Assembly (NCBI RefSeq): GCF_900114835.1
Contig: NZ_FOUJ01000002.1
Span: 142,374 to 206,373, forward strand
Reading direction: 5' to 3'
Length of the DNA: 64,000 nt
From: Methanolobus profundi
GTDB taxonomy: Archaea > Halobacteriota > Methanosarcinia > Methanosarcinales > Methanosarcinaceae
Below the pieces are notes generated by a model. The model searched no databases. It had not been told where the DNA came from and saw only the letters and a list, made by a program, of their open reading frames with translations. Made by a program: the position numbers and the translations under genes. Shown here in pieces: positions 8,152-16,600 of this stretch. The first letter of the stretch is position 1; each line of letters opens with the position of its first letter.

Positions 8152-9390
8152 ATGCAATTTAAAAAAACTCATCTTCTAATGCTTTGTGTCACTGCCTTTT
8201 TTGCAATGGCAGGAAGTGCTATTTTAGCACCGGTATTACCAGAGATGGTAGCCCCTCTGGGTACAACATCCCATGAGATAGGACTAATGATATCGGTCTA
8301 CACGATATCGACAGCTATTTTCACTCTAGTTATCGGACATTTTATTGACCGTGTGAACCGTAAAAGCATACTTGTTCCCTGCCTTGTTATCTATGGCCTG
8401 ATGGGACTTATCAGTTATTTTGTCTCTTATCTGCAATTGCTTCTTGTCATGAGATTCATACAGGGTATTGGCGTAGCAGGAATGATGTCTTTGTCTATGC
8501 TGATCGTAGGAGATGTGTACAAAGGCCATGATAGTTTACATGCAATGAGCAGAGTCAGTATGGCTATTGCCATTGGAACGGTGTCTGCACCGCTTATAGG
8601 CGGAGGACTGGCAATTCTGGGGTGGAACTATCCATTTCTATTTTATGCACTTTCACTGCCATTCGCTGTTCTTGTGATATTTTTCCTTCCGGAAACAAGT
8701 GTAAAGAAAGAAAATGATAGCCATAGCGGCATAATCGATGTGTTCCCAGTACTCAGGGATCTGCGAATACTATATACGGTCTTCCTGAGCTTTGCTATTT
8801 TCTTCCTGTTGTTCTCAGTGATCATCTACATGCCATTCATGCTCAAGGCTGTGTTCGGTTATACGGCAAAGCAAGCAGGATATGTATTGGCTTTCGAGGG
8901 AACGGCAGTCATTATAATGGCATCCCGTGTAAAGACCCTTGTCACAAAGTATTCGATGATACAGGTTATTACCGCTGGTTTTGCACTTGTCGGGCTGGCA
9001 ATATTAGCTATTCCATTCACGAATTCAATTGTAACAGTTCTTCTCTTAATGCTGGTATTTGGTGCAGGTTACGGGCTTGCCCAAACCACGAATGATGCAC
9101 AGATCATTCGCATCTCCCCTTCTGGATCAAGAGGTGGAGTGTTATCTATGCACAACACTATGAAGTACACCGGTCAGAGTCTTTCACCTATAGTGCTTGG
9201 TATAGTCCTTCTGCATTCTGACATCAACACGGTCTTTACGTTATCAGGGATCCTGGGTTTGCTCATTGCTCTGACAACATACCTGATGAAAGGCCACTTT
9301 GAAAGAATAGATGAGGAGATACATGTCAAAAGTACGAAAACATCATTGCCTTATTCAGTTTCACCTGAACCTTTGGATGATAGGGTTTGA
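8152..9390 (+). CDS. MFS transporter, drug-efflux type
   Basis: 412 residues with twelve hydrophobic helices. The loop 2-3 signature of the major facilitator superfamily is present (GHFIDRVNRKSILVP, near residues 62-76), and helix 5 carries the proline/glycine-rich stretch AIGTVSAPLIGGGLAILGW typical of antiporter motif C of the 12- to 14-helix drug exporters. Likely a proton-driven exporter in the cell membrane. It is cotranscribed with marR just upstream and so probably induced by its own substrate. The C-terminal tail (from about 385) is hydrophilic and not conserved-looking. Confidence 0.9.
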   Translation: MQFKKTHLLMLCVTAFFAMAGSAILAPVLPEMVAPLGTTSHEIGLMISVYTISTAIFTLVIGHFIDRVNRKSILVPCLVIYGLMGLISYFVSYLQLLLVMRFIQGIGVAGMMSLSMLIVGDVYKGHDSLHAMSRVSMAIAIGTVSAPLIGGGLAILGWNYPFLFYALSLPFAVLVIFFLPETSVKKENDSHSGIIDVFPVLRDLRILYTVFLSFAIFFLLFSVIIYMPFMLKAVFGYTAKQAGYVLAFEGTAVIIMASRVKTLVTKYSMIQVITAGFALVGLAILAIPFTNSIVTVLLLMLVFGAGYGLAQTTNDAQIIRISPSGSRGGVLSMHNTMKYTGQSLSPIVLGIVLLHSDINTVFTLSGILGLLIALTTYLMKGHFERIDEEIHVKSTKTSLPYSVSPEPLDDRV

Positions 9391-9426
9391 ATCAGAGATC
9401 CAATCATTCTACAGTCATTGAGTAGT

Positions 9427-9467
9427 GGTTGGGTAATTTATGTACCCGACCATGCACACTTTTTTGA
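9427..9467 (+). terminator. Probable terminator of the marR-MFS operon
   Basis: A 9-bp stem (9427-9435 with 9443-9451, one G-T pair) with a 7-base loop, followed after ATGCACAC by six T. It lies 37 bases after the MFS stop. Confidence 0.55.
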
Positions 9468-9473
9468 AAATAG

Positions 9474-9710
9474 AGACTTAATCAGTATCTTGTTGAGAAG
9501 AGGATAATTCTTGATTTCAGTAAGCCTGTTTACTCAGTTGAAAGGCAGGATTCAGAGGCTATAAGGAAGAAGATACTGAGTATTCCATATTCTGACTGGA
9601 AGAAAATGGGATTTTCAAAAAGTACATTACACTACATGAAGAAGAATGCTGAAGCTGACAAACCGTTCACTCTTAATTCTCATGTTAGGAAAAGGTTGGA
9701 GATATGGTGA
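9474..9710 (+). pseudogene. cas1: cas1 C-terminal remnant
   Basis: This is an open stretch of 78 codons with no start codon of its own, beginning right after in-frame TGA and TAG codons. Its translation reads like the end of a type I-B Cas1: an LDFSKPV strand, IRKKILSIPYSDWKK, then GFSKSTLHYMKKNAEADKP and a final HVRKRLEIW before the stop. In archaeal Cas1 proteins this block follows the catalytic helical domain; the catalytic Glu/His/Asp residues would lie upstream and are absent. No cas2, effector genes or repeat array are visible nearby. The family call rests on remembered sequence pattern, not a search. Confidence 0.65.
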
Positions 9711-9875
9711 ACAGAATCATAAAAAAAACAATAATAGGGGATTTTAATACACCTGAGACTTTAAAGGATTTTTTCCTTCTTTCATTTGCAATGAAGTAAG
9801 GAATCTCAAAGATTATCGAAATCCTCTTGTAATTTATTGCTGCTGGTTATTTTACCTGAGGCTACCAGAATGTAA
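9711..9875. other. Gap downstream of the cas1 remnant
   Basis: AT-rich sequence with a 30-codon frame overlapping the cas1 stop (GTGA overlap) and a short hairpin near 9776-9800 (TTTCATT with AATGAAG). No recognised gene. It may be further debris of the lost cas locus. Confidence 0.3.
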
Positions 9876-10367
9876 TTATCTAACCATTATATTACCAGTA
9901 AAGGGATAGTATATATAAGGATCATCATCATCCTCATTGTCTGCAGGGCCTAGGTACACAACAACATTCTCTCTGTCGCTGTAATTATCAAAAGCCAGAT
10001 AAATGTTTCCATCATTAGTTTCCGATATACCGTTTATTCTTGCCTTTACATTATCACAACAGAGGTACAGATAATCCTCCTCTTCATCTACATATAAATA
10101 TTTCACATCAGCATTCATTGTAACAAGTCCAATTTCTTCCAAATTTGCTACAGCCTGCATTCTTCCTGTTACATCATCCCCGGTCTTTAGTGCTGTGAAG
10201 GACAGGGTTATCTTTGCACCACTTTCGTCTTCGATATAAAATCCTCCACCGGTTACTATGTTGCTTATTGCTGAATCTGGCAATGATACAGGCGGTGCTG
10301 CTGCTGTGCTTGCTGTTAATGAAAGCAAAACTAAAAGTCCAAGTATCAAAGTGTATATTTTCTTCAC
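9876..10367 (-). CDS. Secreted hypothetical protein
   Basis: 163 residues with GTG start, supported by AAGGAGGAG at good spacing. The N-terminus is a clear Sec signal peptide (MKKIYTLILGLLVLLSLTA, cleavage likely after STAAA, about residue 24). The mature part is a small beta-rich acidic domain with GGGFYIEDESG, a C-C pair (CCDN near residue 103) and a DNEDDDDP patch that could bind Ca2+. It resembles the repetitive beta domains found in archaeal surface proteins, without a C-terminal anchor. No family is named. It is monocistronic. Confidence 0.65.
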   Translation of the reverse strand: MKKIYTLILGLLVLLSLTASTAAAPPVSLPDSAISNIVTGGGFYIEDESGAKITLSFTALKTGDDVTGRMQAVANLEEIGLVTMNADVKYLYVDEEEDYLYLCCDNVKARINGISETNDGNIYLAFDNYSDRENVVVYLGPADNEDDDDPYIYYPFTGNIMVR

Positions 10368-10684
10368 TTATCATCTCCTCCTTCTAAATTCTACAATATA
10401 GTTATCTACATCTATAGAGACCACTATTAAGAAGGCAGGACATGCCAAGAATCACCACATTCAAAAAAAGAGGCAGTTATGCCTTACCAACCTCTAAAGA
10501 CCAAAATATACTCCCATATACAATTCGTATTTCATTGTATTTATTCATTTGCAATAAATTTAATGAGTAAAAGTACAATATATTTTTTGAAAAATCTGCT
10601 TTTTATTAGACAGATTTTTGCAGTGAGAGTATATTTATTTTAAGATTCCCCTTTTTTCTTGTTAACTATATCTCCAAAACAAAA
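10368..10684. other. Gap between secreted-protein gene and tRNA-Gly
   Basis: The 317 bases are AT-rich. The left part holds the promoter and leader of the secreted-protein gene. A hairpin formed by CTGCTTTT/AGACAG-like arms near 10595-10620 is weak. I see no gene, repeat unit or further RNA. The T-rich stretch read on the minus strand after the tRNA would end its transcript. Confidence 0.4.
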
Positions 10685-10756
10685 TGCGACTGCCGGGATT
10701 CGAACCCGAGTTCAGAGCTTGGGAAGCTCCGGTCATAGCCACTAAACCACAGTCGC
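10685..10756 (-). tRNA. tRNA-Gly (CCC)
   Basis: Read on the minus strand the acceptor stem GCGACTG pairs with CAGTCGC, followed by discriminator A. The D arm contains GGTTTAGTGGC, the anticodon loop is TTCCCAA (anticodon CCC) on stem GGAGC/GCTCT, and the T arm contains GGTTCGAATCC. The 3' CCA is not encoded. No intron is seen. Confidence 0.95.
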
Positions 10757-10921
10757 ACATTAAAAAGATCGTAATAAGTGATATTGCATCTGACATTATA
10801 GATTTTGTGGTAGTGAGAAAGACATTACACATGTGGTTTTTGGAAGCCACTGGCATGTAAATAAGTCCAAAACAAGAGGAATCGGTAAATTAGAAAAAAG
10901 AATGTGGGGTTGGAAGATGAA

Positions 10922-11455
10922 TTATGTCAATTCTCTCTTCAGGATCTTATGAGCAACATTGAGCTGCTTGAATTTCTCAGTGTCTCCGGTCGGTTTATCC
11001 GGGTGTAGCTCTCTTGCAAGCGTTTTATACTTTTCATTGATGACCGTGAAATCGGTCTCATCATAGTCGCAGCCAAAGAACTCGCGGGCTTCCTGACGCC
11101 TCTCATAGATATCTGCATCTTCCCTGAACTCGGAGATGAACTCGGACAACGTATTTTCCTCTGAAAGGACCCTGTTAGCCTCGATCTCAATTACCTTTGA
11201 CAGGACATAGAGATTCTCAACATAGTTCTTCTGCATATTGTGGCTGTAATGCATACGTTCGTCTGCTATCCACCAGGTTGCAGAAGCCTTGGTCTTCTTC
11301 ATTGCCATACGCTCAAGAGGGATCTCAATATCATTCTCATTGACACCGATCTTCCTTAGAACAGTAATTATATTATTCTGAAATTGCACAGCCCTTCTGG
11401 TACTGGCACCCTTAACAACCACAGAACCGAGCTCATGCCCTTTTATTTTAACCAT
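10922..11455 (-). CDS. J-domain protein with unknown N-terminal domain
   Basis: 177 residues from the ATG at 11455, which follows GAGTGGATC; an in-frame GTG nine bases upstream is an alternative. The last 60 residues are a J domain with the HPD tripeptide (ARELHPDKPTGDTEKFKQLN), which stimulates DnaK-type Hsp70 ATPase. The N-terminal 110 residues are charged and mixed alpha/beta, with KKTKASATWWIAD and no recognised family. They lack the G/F region, zinc fingers and client domains of DnaJ, so this is a type III J protein, probably a specialised recruiter. The gene is upstream of tRNA-Gly on the same strand. Confidence 0.8.
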   Translation of the reverse strand: MVKIKGHELGSVVVKGASTRRAVQFQNNIITVLRKIGVNENDIEIPLERMAMKKTKASATWWIADERMHYSHNMQKNYVENLYVLSKVIEIEANRVLSEENTLSEFISEFREDADIYERRQEAREFFGCDYDETDFTVINEKYKTLARELHPDKPTGDTEKFKQLNVAHKILKRELT

Positions 11456-11682
11456 TTGATCCACTCATTTTCGTTTTTAGAGACTTCACTAGTACCATGC
11501 TCCCTTATATAACCATATGCCTGATCAAAAATGACCATTCCCACCGACACGCACTAAAGCGCATTCGGAAGTAAAAAAGAGATGAACATCTCATCAGGAA
11601 ACAAGAACAAGATATTGAGATGATGGAAAATAGTATGCAGAAACAATAGGAGAAACAGTATTGGAAATACTAAGGGAAGATC

Positions 11683-11749
11683 GTATGAGAATACCCTATG
11701 GACCTGTGTGGGTGAAGGAGAGGGGATCAAAGGTCCGATATTCTCATAC
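11683..11749 (-). other. Stem-loop B with C-rich loop, candidate RNA element
   Basis: A perfect 11-bp outer stem (11683-11693 with 11739-11749) and a 5-bp inner stem (11699-11703 with 11732-11736) enclose a 28-base loop. On the minus strand the loop contains TTTGATCCCCTCTCC. The element sits in the gap 11456-11792 between two minus-strand genes, in the likely 3' untranslated region of the flavoprotein mRNA. A 67-codon minus-strand frame crosses it but has no ribosome site and is hydrophobic by composition. Nothing else is seen in this gap. Confidence 0.4.
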
Positions 11750-11792
11750 TTCATCATCGAAAAAGTAAGTCAGAGGTATTCTACCCCGACAT

Positions 11793-12446
11793 TCATTCCT
11801 TTGAGTTCAGGAACCCGGCTATGTTCTTACCAAGTTGCTTTGCACCCTCGAATGAGAGATCCTGATCCTCGATCTTGTTGATACCTACGGAATCCACCGT
11901 TGCGTCAGGGCCGTATATCATGGAGATACCACTAAGCTCGCACTCATCACCATAACCACAACTTACGCATGGGACATTTCCGAGGATCTTCACATCACCT
12001 ACGACCTCCATGCCCTCTTCCTGCATATACGCAGCAACAGCATTCACAGCAGTCTCAGCGACCGGTGGTGCCTCTGGCATGCATGGAACAGCCGAGGTTA
12101 TGATGATACCTCCGGGTTTTCCTCTCATGTAACCTTTCTTATGCCTGATGGCATACAAACGCTCAAGCATTGCCTTGGTCCCTGAATCGATGGATGAGTA
12201 AGGTGTGTAGCCTGCAACTATGAGTGCATCCGCATCCTTTACCTTCTCCGCGATAACGTTACCATCATCGCCAATGATACAGACATTTGTATTAACACAT
12301 TTCAGACATGCCAGACATGGCTTGATAGTGTACTCGCTGAGCTTGATGAACTCCGTTTCCAGACCGGTTGCATCCAGTGCAGCCTTAAGTGCCCTGTCAG
12401 TGTTACTTTCAGGGATAGGTGAACCTGATATTCCTATTACTTTCAT
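11793..12446 (-). CDS. Iron-sulfur flavoprotein (Isf-like)
   Basis: 217 residues with the flavodoxin-like FMN-binding fold: the phosphate loop SGSPIPESNT near residues 7-16 and TPYSSIDSGTKAMLER in the middle. The compact cysteine motif C44-x2-C47-x2-C50-x5-C56 is the 4Fe-4S ligand set of Methanosarcina iron-sulfur flavoproteins. More cysteines (CVSCGYGDEC) occur near residue 160. Isf proteins are dimers that pass electrons from ferredoxin to O2 or peroxide-like acceptors in vitro; their physiological role in oxidative stress is probable rather than proven. It is divergent from the polyprenol kinase gene. Confidence 0.85.
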   Translation of the reverse strand: MKVIGISGSPIPESNTDRALKAALDATGLETEFIKLSEYTIKPCLACLKCVNTNVCIIGDDGNVIAEKVKDADALIVAGYTPYSSIDSGTKAMLERLYAIRHKKGYMRGKPGGIIITSAVPCMPEAPPVAETAVNAVAAYMQEEGMEVVGDVKILGNVPCVSCGYGDECELSGISMIYGPDATVDSVGINKIEDQDLSFEGAKQLGKNIAGFLNSKE

Positions 12447-12706
12447 TTTTTAGCTCCCTTGATCGATATCTGCCCGCTACGGTTAAGCCCGGACATTTTT
12501 GTGATACCTGTATTTTGGGAGTGTACTGTAATATACTTAATCGGCACTGGAATGTACAAAGATATGTGCTGGTATAATGGAGTGACCATCGAAAGATATT
12601 GTCAGATCATATTGAACTGGTCTTCAATTTCTCATCTAACAGACCTTCCCATCATTTCCAGATAACATTGAACTCTATTTATATCTTGAAAAACAGAATA
12701 ACAAAT

Positions 12707-13297
12707 ATGGCACCCGGAACCTTCAAAGACGAGATATTTCGCAAGGCATTTCACCTTGCATCCGTTGCTATCGTTCTGGTATACTACTTTTTCGGAAAAA
12801 CGACTGTTCTCTACTTCATGACATCCTATCTTATCATTGTCCTGATCATCGAGCACTTGCGCCTGGACCGTGGATACAGATTGCCTTTCGTACATCACCT
12901 ACTGCGCAGGGAGGAAGAGACAACACTTGCAGGACATATCTACTTCACACTCGGAGCTATCGTAGCAGTTTCCATCTTCAGTGAGAACGTTGCCTATGCA
13001 GCATTGCTTATGGCAACCTTCGGGGACATGAGTGCAGCACTGATAGGCAAGAGGTTTGGCAGGAGAATGATATTCAGGAACGTAAAAACCCTTGAAGGCT
13101 GCATTGCCGAATTCATCGTTGACCTTGTTATTGGATGTGCACTGCTCTCTGACCCTGTTATCGCAATTGTCATGGCACTGGTTGCTACGGCTGTGGAAAC
13201 CGGCTTTGAGAAGATAGACGACAATCTTGCAATTCCTGTGTTCTCAGGCTTTGCAGGGGAACTGCTGGTGATACTTACAACCTACATGAACTTGTAG
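12707..13297 (+). CDS. Diacylglycerol/polyprenol kinase family membrane protein
   Basis: 196 residues from the ATG at 12707, which lies about 28 bases after TTTATATC and has no ribosome site, suggesting a nearly leaderless mRNA. Five to six membrane helices are present. The family signatures are FRKAFHL near residue 10, a mid-protein FGDMSAALIGKRFG (D..A..G..FG) and a KTLEG motif before the fifth helix. Members are CTP-dependent dolichol kinases or related lipid kinases such as the plant and archaeal enzymes acting on isoprenoid alcohols and diradylglycerol. A role in archaeal lipid or glycan-carrier phosphorylation is inferred. The upstream gap 12447-12706 holds only promoters. Confidence 0.75.
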   Translation: MAPGTFKDEIFRKAFHLASVAIVLVYYFFGKTTVLYFMTSYLIIVLIIEHLRLDRGYRLPFVHHLLRREEETTLAGHIYFTLGAIVAVSIFSENVAYAALLMATFGDMSAALIGKRFGRRMIFRNVKTLEGCIAEFIVDLVIGCALLSDPVIAIVMALVATAVETGFEKIDDNLAIPVFSGFAGELLVILTTYMNL

Positions 13298-13368
13298 AAT
13301 ATTATAGAATATAGTGAAAAAGATATCAATTTACAGATACATTCAACTTGTAATAGACGGAGAGAACA

Positions 13369-14079
13369 ATGATCGAACATGATATTCTTATCGATAACAT
13401 CCCGGCAATCCTATGGGGAGAGAGCAGCTCAAAGCTGTTTGTGGCAGTCCATGGGAACATGTCACACAAAAAGGACAGCCCTATTTCTATTCTCGCTGAA
13501 GAGGCAGTTCCTTTGGGTTATCAGGTACTTAGTTTTGATCTCCCCCAACATGGAGACCGAAAAGACGAAACAGCACCCTGTAAAGTTCAGAACAGCATCA
13601 ATGACCTTTATAAGATCATGAACTATGCACAAACAAATGCTACCGATATCTCACTATTTGCCTGCAGCATGGGAGCATATTTCAGCCTTCTTGCCTGTAA
13701 GGAAATTCCCTTACAACAGAGTCTATTTCTCTCTCCGGTAGTTAACATGGAACACATAATTGACAATATGATGACATGGTTCAACGTAACCGAGGAACAA
13801 TTGAAGGCTGACCAGGAAGTCCACACACCCATTGGACAAACATTGTACTGGGATCACTACTGCTACGTTAAAGAAAATCCGATCATTCAATGGGATTGCC
13901 CTACTGCGATCATTTATGGAGAAGAAGATAACATTTGCGAATATGACATCGTGAGTTCCTTTTCAAAGGAATTCAATTGTGATCTGACAGTAATGGAAAA
14001 TGGCGAACATTACTTTCACACACCAGACCAGCTCAGCTTTTACAGAAAATGGTTGACAGAACATCTTTGCAAGTTGTGA
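13369..14079 (+). CDS. Alpha/beta-hydrolase
   Basis: 236 residues, with GGAG seven bases before the ATG. The alpha/beta-hydrolase layout is complete: oxyanion region HGNMSHK near residue 28, nucleophile Ser100 in ACSMGAY, acid Asp187 in GEEDN and base His214 in NGEHYFH. The nucleophile elbow is C-S-M-G-A rather than the common G-x-S-x-G, which is tolerated in the family. It is most like small serine hydrolases/esterases of the peptidase S9/abhydrolase group. The substrate is unknown. It is monocistronic and convergent with the aminotransferase gene. Confidence 0.8.
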   Translation: MIEHDILIDNIPAILWGESSSKLFVAVHGNMSHKKDSPISILAEEAVPLGYQVLSFDLPQHGDRKDETAPCKVQNSINDLYKIMNYAQTNATDISLFACSMGAYFSLLACKEIPLQQSLFLSPVVNMEHIIDNMMTWFNVTEEQLKADQEVHTPIGQTLYWDHYCYVKENPIIQWDCPTAIIYGEEDNICEYDIVSSFSKEFNCDLTVMENGEHYFHTPDQLSFYRKWLTEHLCKL

Positions 14080-14103
14080 ATGATCGTCTGTGATCCTGAA
14101 TTA

Positions 14104-14147
14104 AAAAAGAGAAAAAAAATGAAGAGAATGGCGATCAAATGCCACTC
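14104..14147 (-). terminator. Terminator of the aminotransferase gene
   Basis: On the minus strand a 7-bp stem (14141-14147 with 14126-14132, one G-T pair) closes an 8-base loop that contains the aminotransferase stop codon. It is followed by TCTTCA and eight T, then more T-rich sequence to 14104. Confidence 0.65.
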
Positions 14148-15343
14148 TTCAATACACTTGCGATCGCATCTTCCATTATCTGCAAACCTTCTTCAAGTTC
14201 ATCCTCAGTGATATTCAGTGCAGGGAAGATCCTTATTCCAATACCCTGGGTCTGGGTGACAAGCAAACCTTTTTCCAGACATGAATCTTTAACCTTCGTG
14301 GCGATATCCTCATTCCGGAACTCGATCATAATAAGAAGTCCTTTACCTCTGACCTCTGCAACCACATCACTATATTCAGCCTGCCATTGTTCCATCCGGT
14401 CCAGAGCAATTTGACCCATTCTCTCTACATTCCCGGATATATCATTGTCGATCAGGTACTTGATAACTGCATATGAAACAGCACATCCAAGGGGATTTCC
14501 ACAGTAGGTACCGCCGTGGTCACCTATCTCGAACTTATCTGCTACCTCTTCAGAAACAGCGAATGCACCAAATGGGAAACCGCCTGCAATCCCTTTGGCC
14601 ATGGTCAGGAAATCTACTTCCACACCGCATTCACTGGTCAGAAAAGCAGGACCCGTCCTGAAGAATCCGGTCTGTATCTCATCTATTATCAACAGGCTGC
14701 CGTTCTTTTTACACAGATCACTGACACCTTTCAGATACTCACTGGAAGGTATGCGAATTCCACCCTCACCCTGAATAGGTTCTATTATCACTGCTGCCAC
14801 ATTCTCGTCCAGAGCTTCTTCCATTGCATTCAGGTCATTGTATGGAACAAAGCGATAATTCGGCATCAGAGGATGATACCTGTCCCTGCTCTTGGCCTGA
14901 CCTGTGGCAGATGCTGTACTGATCGTCCTGCCGTGGAAACTCTGATAGGTTGAAACTATCTCTGGCCTGCCTGTAACCTTTCGGGCCAGCTTGATAGCAG
15001 CATCGTTGGTCTCAGCCCCGCTGTTCGTGAAGAAAACCCTTGTCAGATTGGAAGGAAGGATCTCCTGCATCAGGGACAGCAAACGTGCACGTGCCGGAGA
15101 ATATGTCAAACCCGAATTAGGATTCTGTATGATCTTTTGCCCCTGTTCCACCAGAGCATCAGTGATGACAGGATTCGCATGTCCAATACATGTCACACCC
15201 CAGCCGGCTGTAAAGTCAAGGTATCTTCTTCCTTCTTCGTCCCAAACATAAACTCCCTCTCCCTTCTCAACGGAGATCTTTTGTTTCACGAAGAATGGTG
15301 CAAAATACTTGTCTTCTGCTTCAAATGTTTCCTTGCTTGGCAT
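14135..15343 (-). CDS. Class III pyridoxal-phosphate aminotransferase (ArgD-like)
   Basis: 402 residues, the usual length. Family marks are SGAETNDAAIKLAR (residues 108-121), FHGRT (136-140), EPIQGEGG (188-195), the DEIQTGFFRTG strand (221-231) and the PLP lysine Lys250 in TMAKGIAGGFPFG. This class includes acetylornithine, succinylornithine, 4-aminobutyrate and lysine-pathway aminotransferases; the sequence is nearest the acetylornithine/GABA branch but no arg gene is adjacent, so the substrate stays open. Start ATG at 15343 follows GTGATG. Monocistronic. Confidence 0.85.
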   Translation of the reverse strand: MPSKETFEAEDKYFAPFFVKQKISVEKGEGVYVWDEEGRRYLDFTAGWGVTCIGHANPVITDALVEQGQKIIQNPNSGLTYSPARARLLSLMQEILPSNLTRVFFTNSGAETNDAAIKLARKVTGRPEIVSTYQSFHGRTISTASATGQAKSRDRYHPLMPNYRFVPYNDLNAMEEALDENVAAVIIEPIQGEGGIRIPSSEYLKGVSDLCKKNGSLLIIDEIQTGFFRTGPAFLTSECGVEVDFLTMAKGIAGGFPFGAFAVSEEVADKFEIGDHGGTYCGNPLGCAVSYAVIKYLIDNDISGNVERMGQIALDRMEQWQAEYSDVVAEVRGKGLLIMIEFRNEDIATKVKDSCLEKGLLVTQTQGIGIRIFPALNITEDELEEGLQIMEDAIASVLKSGI

Positions 15344-15526
15344 TGTTCATCACTTCCCTATCAGGTAGGGTTACTTATGTGGAACGACCCCAATTTTTAT
15401 CAGGGATACGTTACAATGATCTGTAGAAGTTATTCCACCTTTATCAATCTATTGAGATGACCCGTCAAGTCTGCTATAAGACAGAGGACTTAAAGTAGGA
15501 TCGAGCCGCATCCCAAAAAATAAACA

Positions 15527-16423
15527 TCATTTACCGACGGGTCTCAGCTCATTGAGCATCATACTCGTTATCTGATGCCTGACCTGCTCCCTGCGGTCAT
15601 ATGTTGACTTGTAGTAGACGGTGATCTTAACACCATCTCTGTCAGAACCGAGGAAAAAGCTCACGCTGACATCAAGGGTGTTCCAGACCATTTCCTTCAA
15701 CGCCTCTACCTTTGCAGGCAGATCCTCTGGAAGGTCATCCATTTCAAAATACATATCGAACTCGTTCCTGAACTTTCCCCTGCCATGATTCTTGATAGGT
15801 TGCTCAAGGAAGACCTTGTTCGGGATCTTAAAGAAATCATCATAAGTATCAGGCGTGGGAGTTACAACCACATAGAAAAGCCCGATATGCTTCACCTGTC
15901 CTTCAAGGTAGTCATCCTCACCAACCCTGATATAGTCACCGATCTTGAAAGGCTTCTTTGTAAGCAGGATGAACCAGATGAAATAGGAAAGAATGATATC
16001 TCTGATAGCAAAGGCAAAACCCGTGGTGATCAGACCAAGGAAGATGGCTATGTTATTGACAGTAATACCAATATACCAGAAAACCGCCAGCGTAGCAAGA
16101 AGATATACGAACCAAAGGTACATCTTGCCCATAAGTATGCGTTCCTCGATCTCTCCCATTTCCTCAAAATAATTGAGAAAACGATTTACGGTCAGTTTCG
16201 TGAAAAGTGTAGCTACGGCATAAGACACAAAAATGACAACTAGGGCTTCCAGTGTACCTGTCACAGCTTCCGGAACAGATATCAGATGCCTCTTATCAGC
16301 AGCAATTATTCCAAGGGCAATGAGGATCATCACTGCAAAGAACATGAAGAAAGAGTTCAATGACTTGTGCATTAGTTTTGACCTTACATATATCAAGCCA
16401 CTTCTCGGTGTCTTTTTACCCAT
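15527..16423 (-). CDS. MscS-family mechanosensitive channel
   Basis: 298 residues from the ATG at 16423, chosen because AAGGAG lies nine bases before it; the ATG 18 bases upstream overlaps that motif. There are three to four membrane helices; the pore-lining helix includes NNIAIFLGLITTGFAFAIRDIILSYF, followed by the beta domain start KKPFKIGDYIRV, both diagnostic for MscS. The C-terminal cytosolic vestibule (about 210-298) has the usual alpha/beta pattern. The channel releases solutes on hypo-osmotic shock. Monocistronic; it faces away from the anchored-protein gene at 16601. Confidence 0.9.
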   Translation of the reverse strand: MGKKTPRSGLIYVRSKLMHKSLNSFFMFFAVMILIALGIIAADKRHLISVPEAVTGTLEALVVIFVSYAVATLFTKLTVNRFLNYFEEMGEIEERILMGKMYLWFVYLLATLAVFWYIGITVNNIAIFLGLITTGFAFAIRDIILSYFIWFILLTKKPFKIGDYIRVGEDDYLEGQVKHIGLFYVVVTPTPDTYDDFFKIPNKVFLEQPIKNHGRGKFRNEFDMYFEMDDLPEDLPAKVEALKEMVWNTLDVSVSFFLGSDRDGVKITVYYKSTYDRREQVRHQITSMMLNELRPVGK

Positions 16424-16600
16424 ATACAAATGCTCCTTCATCCAGATATTGACCTTCTATTTATCGATGGTCTATCTATATCAGATCATCGACATATTCT
16501 GACCGGAGCCAGATGCAACTTTTTTAATATCATGCACACATACGAATATTTACTTACGCTATTGAACGATTATATAGACAGTGGATAGGAGGGGAGTAGC

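Noticed and set aside
9466-9474. Pyrrolysine read-through of the TAG before the cas1 remnant
   Set aside because: An in-frame TGA lies just two codons upstream, so read-through would not extend the protein.
9707-9799. 30-codon frame overlapping the cas1 remnant stop
   Set aside because: Too short, no similarity recognised, and in decayed surroundings.
11554-11757. 67-codon minus-strand frame over stem-loop B
   Set aside because: No ribosome site and composition explained by the T-rich, C-rich stem-loop.
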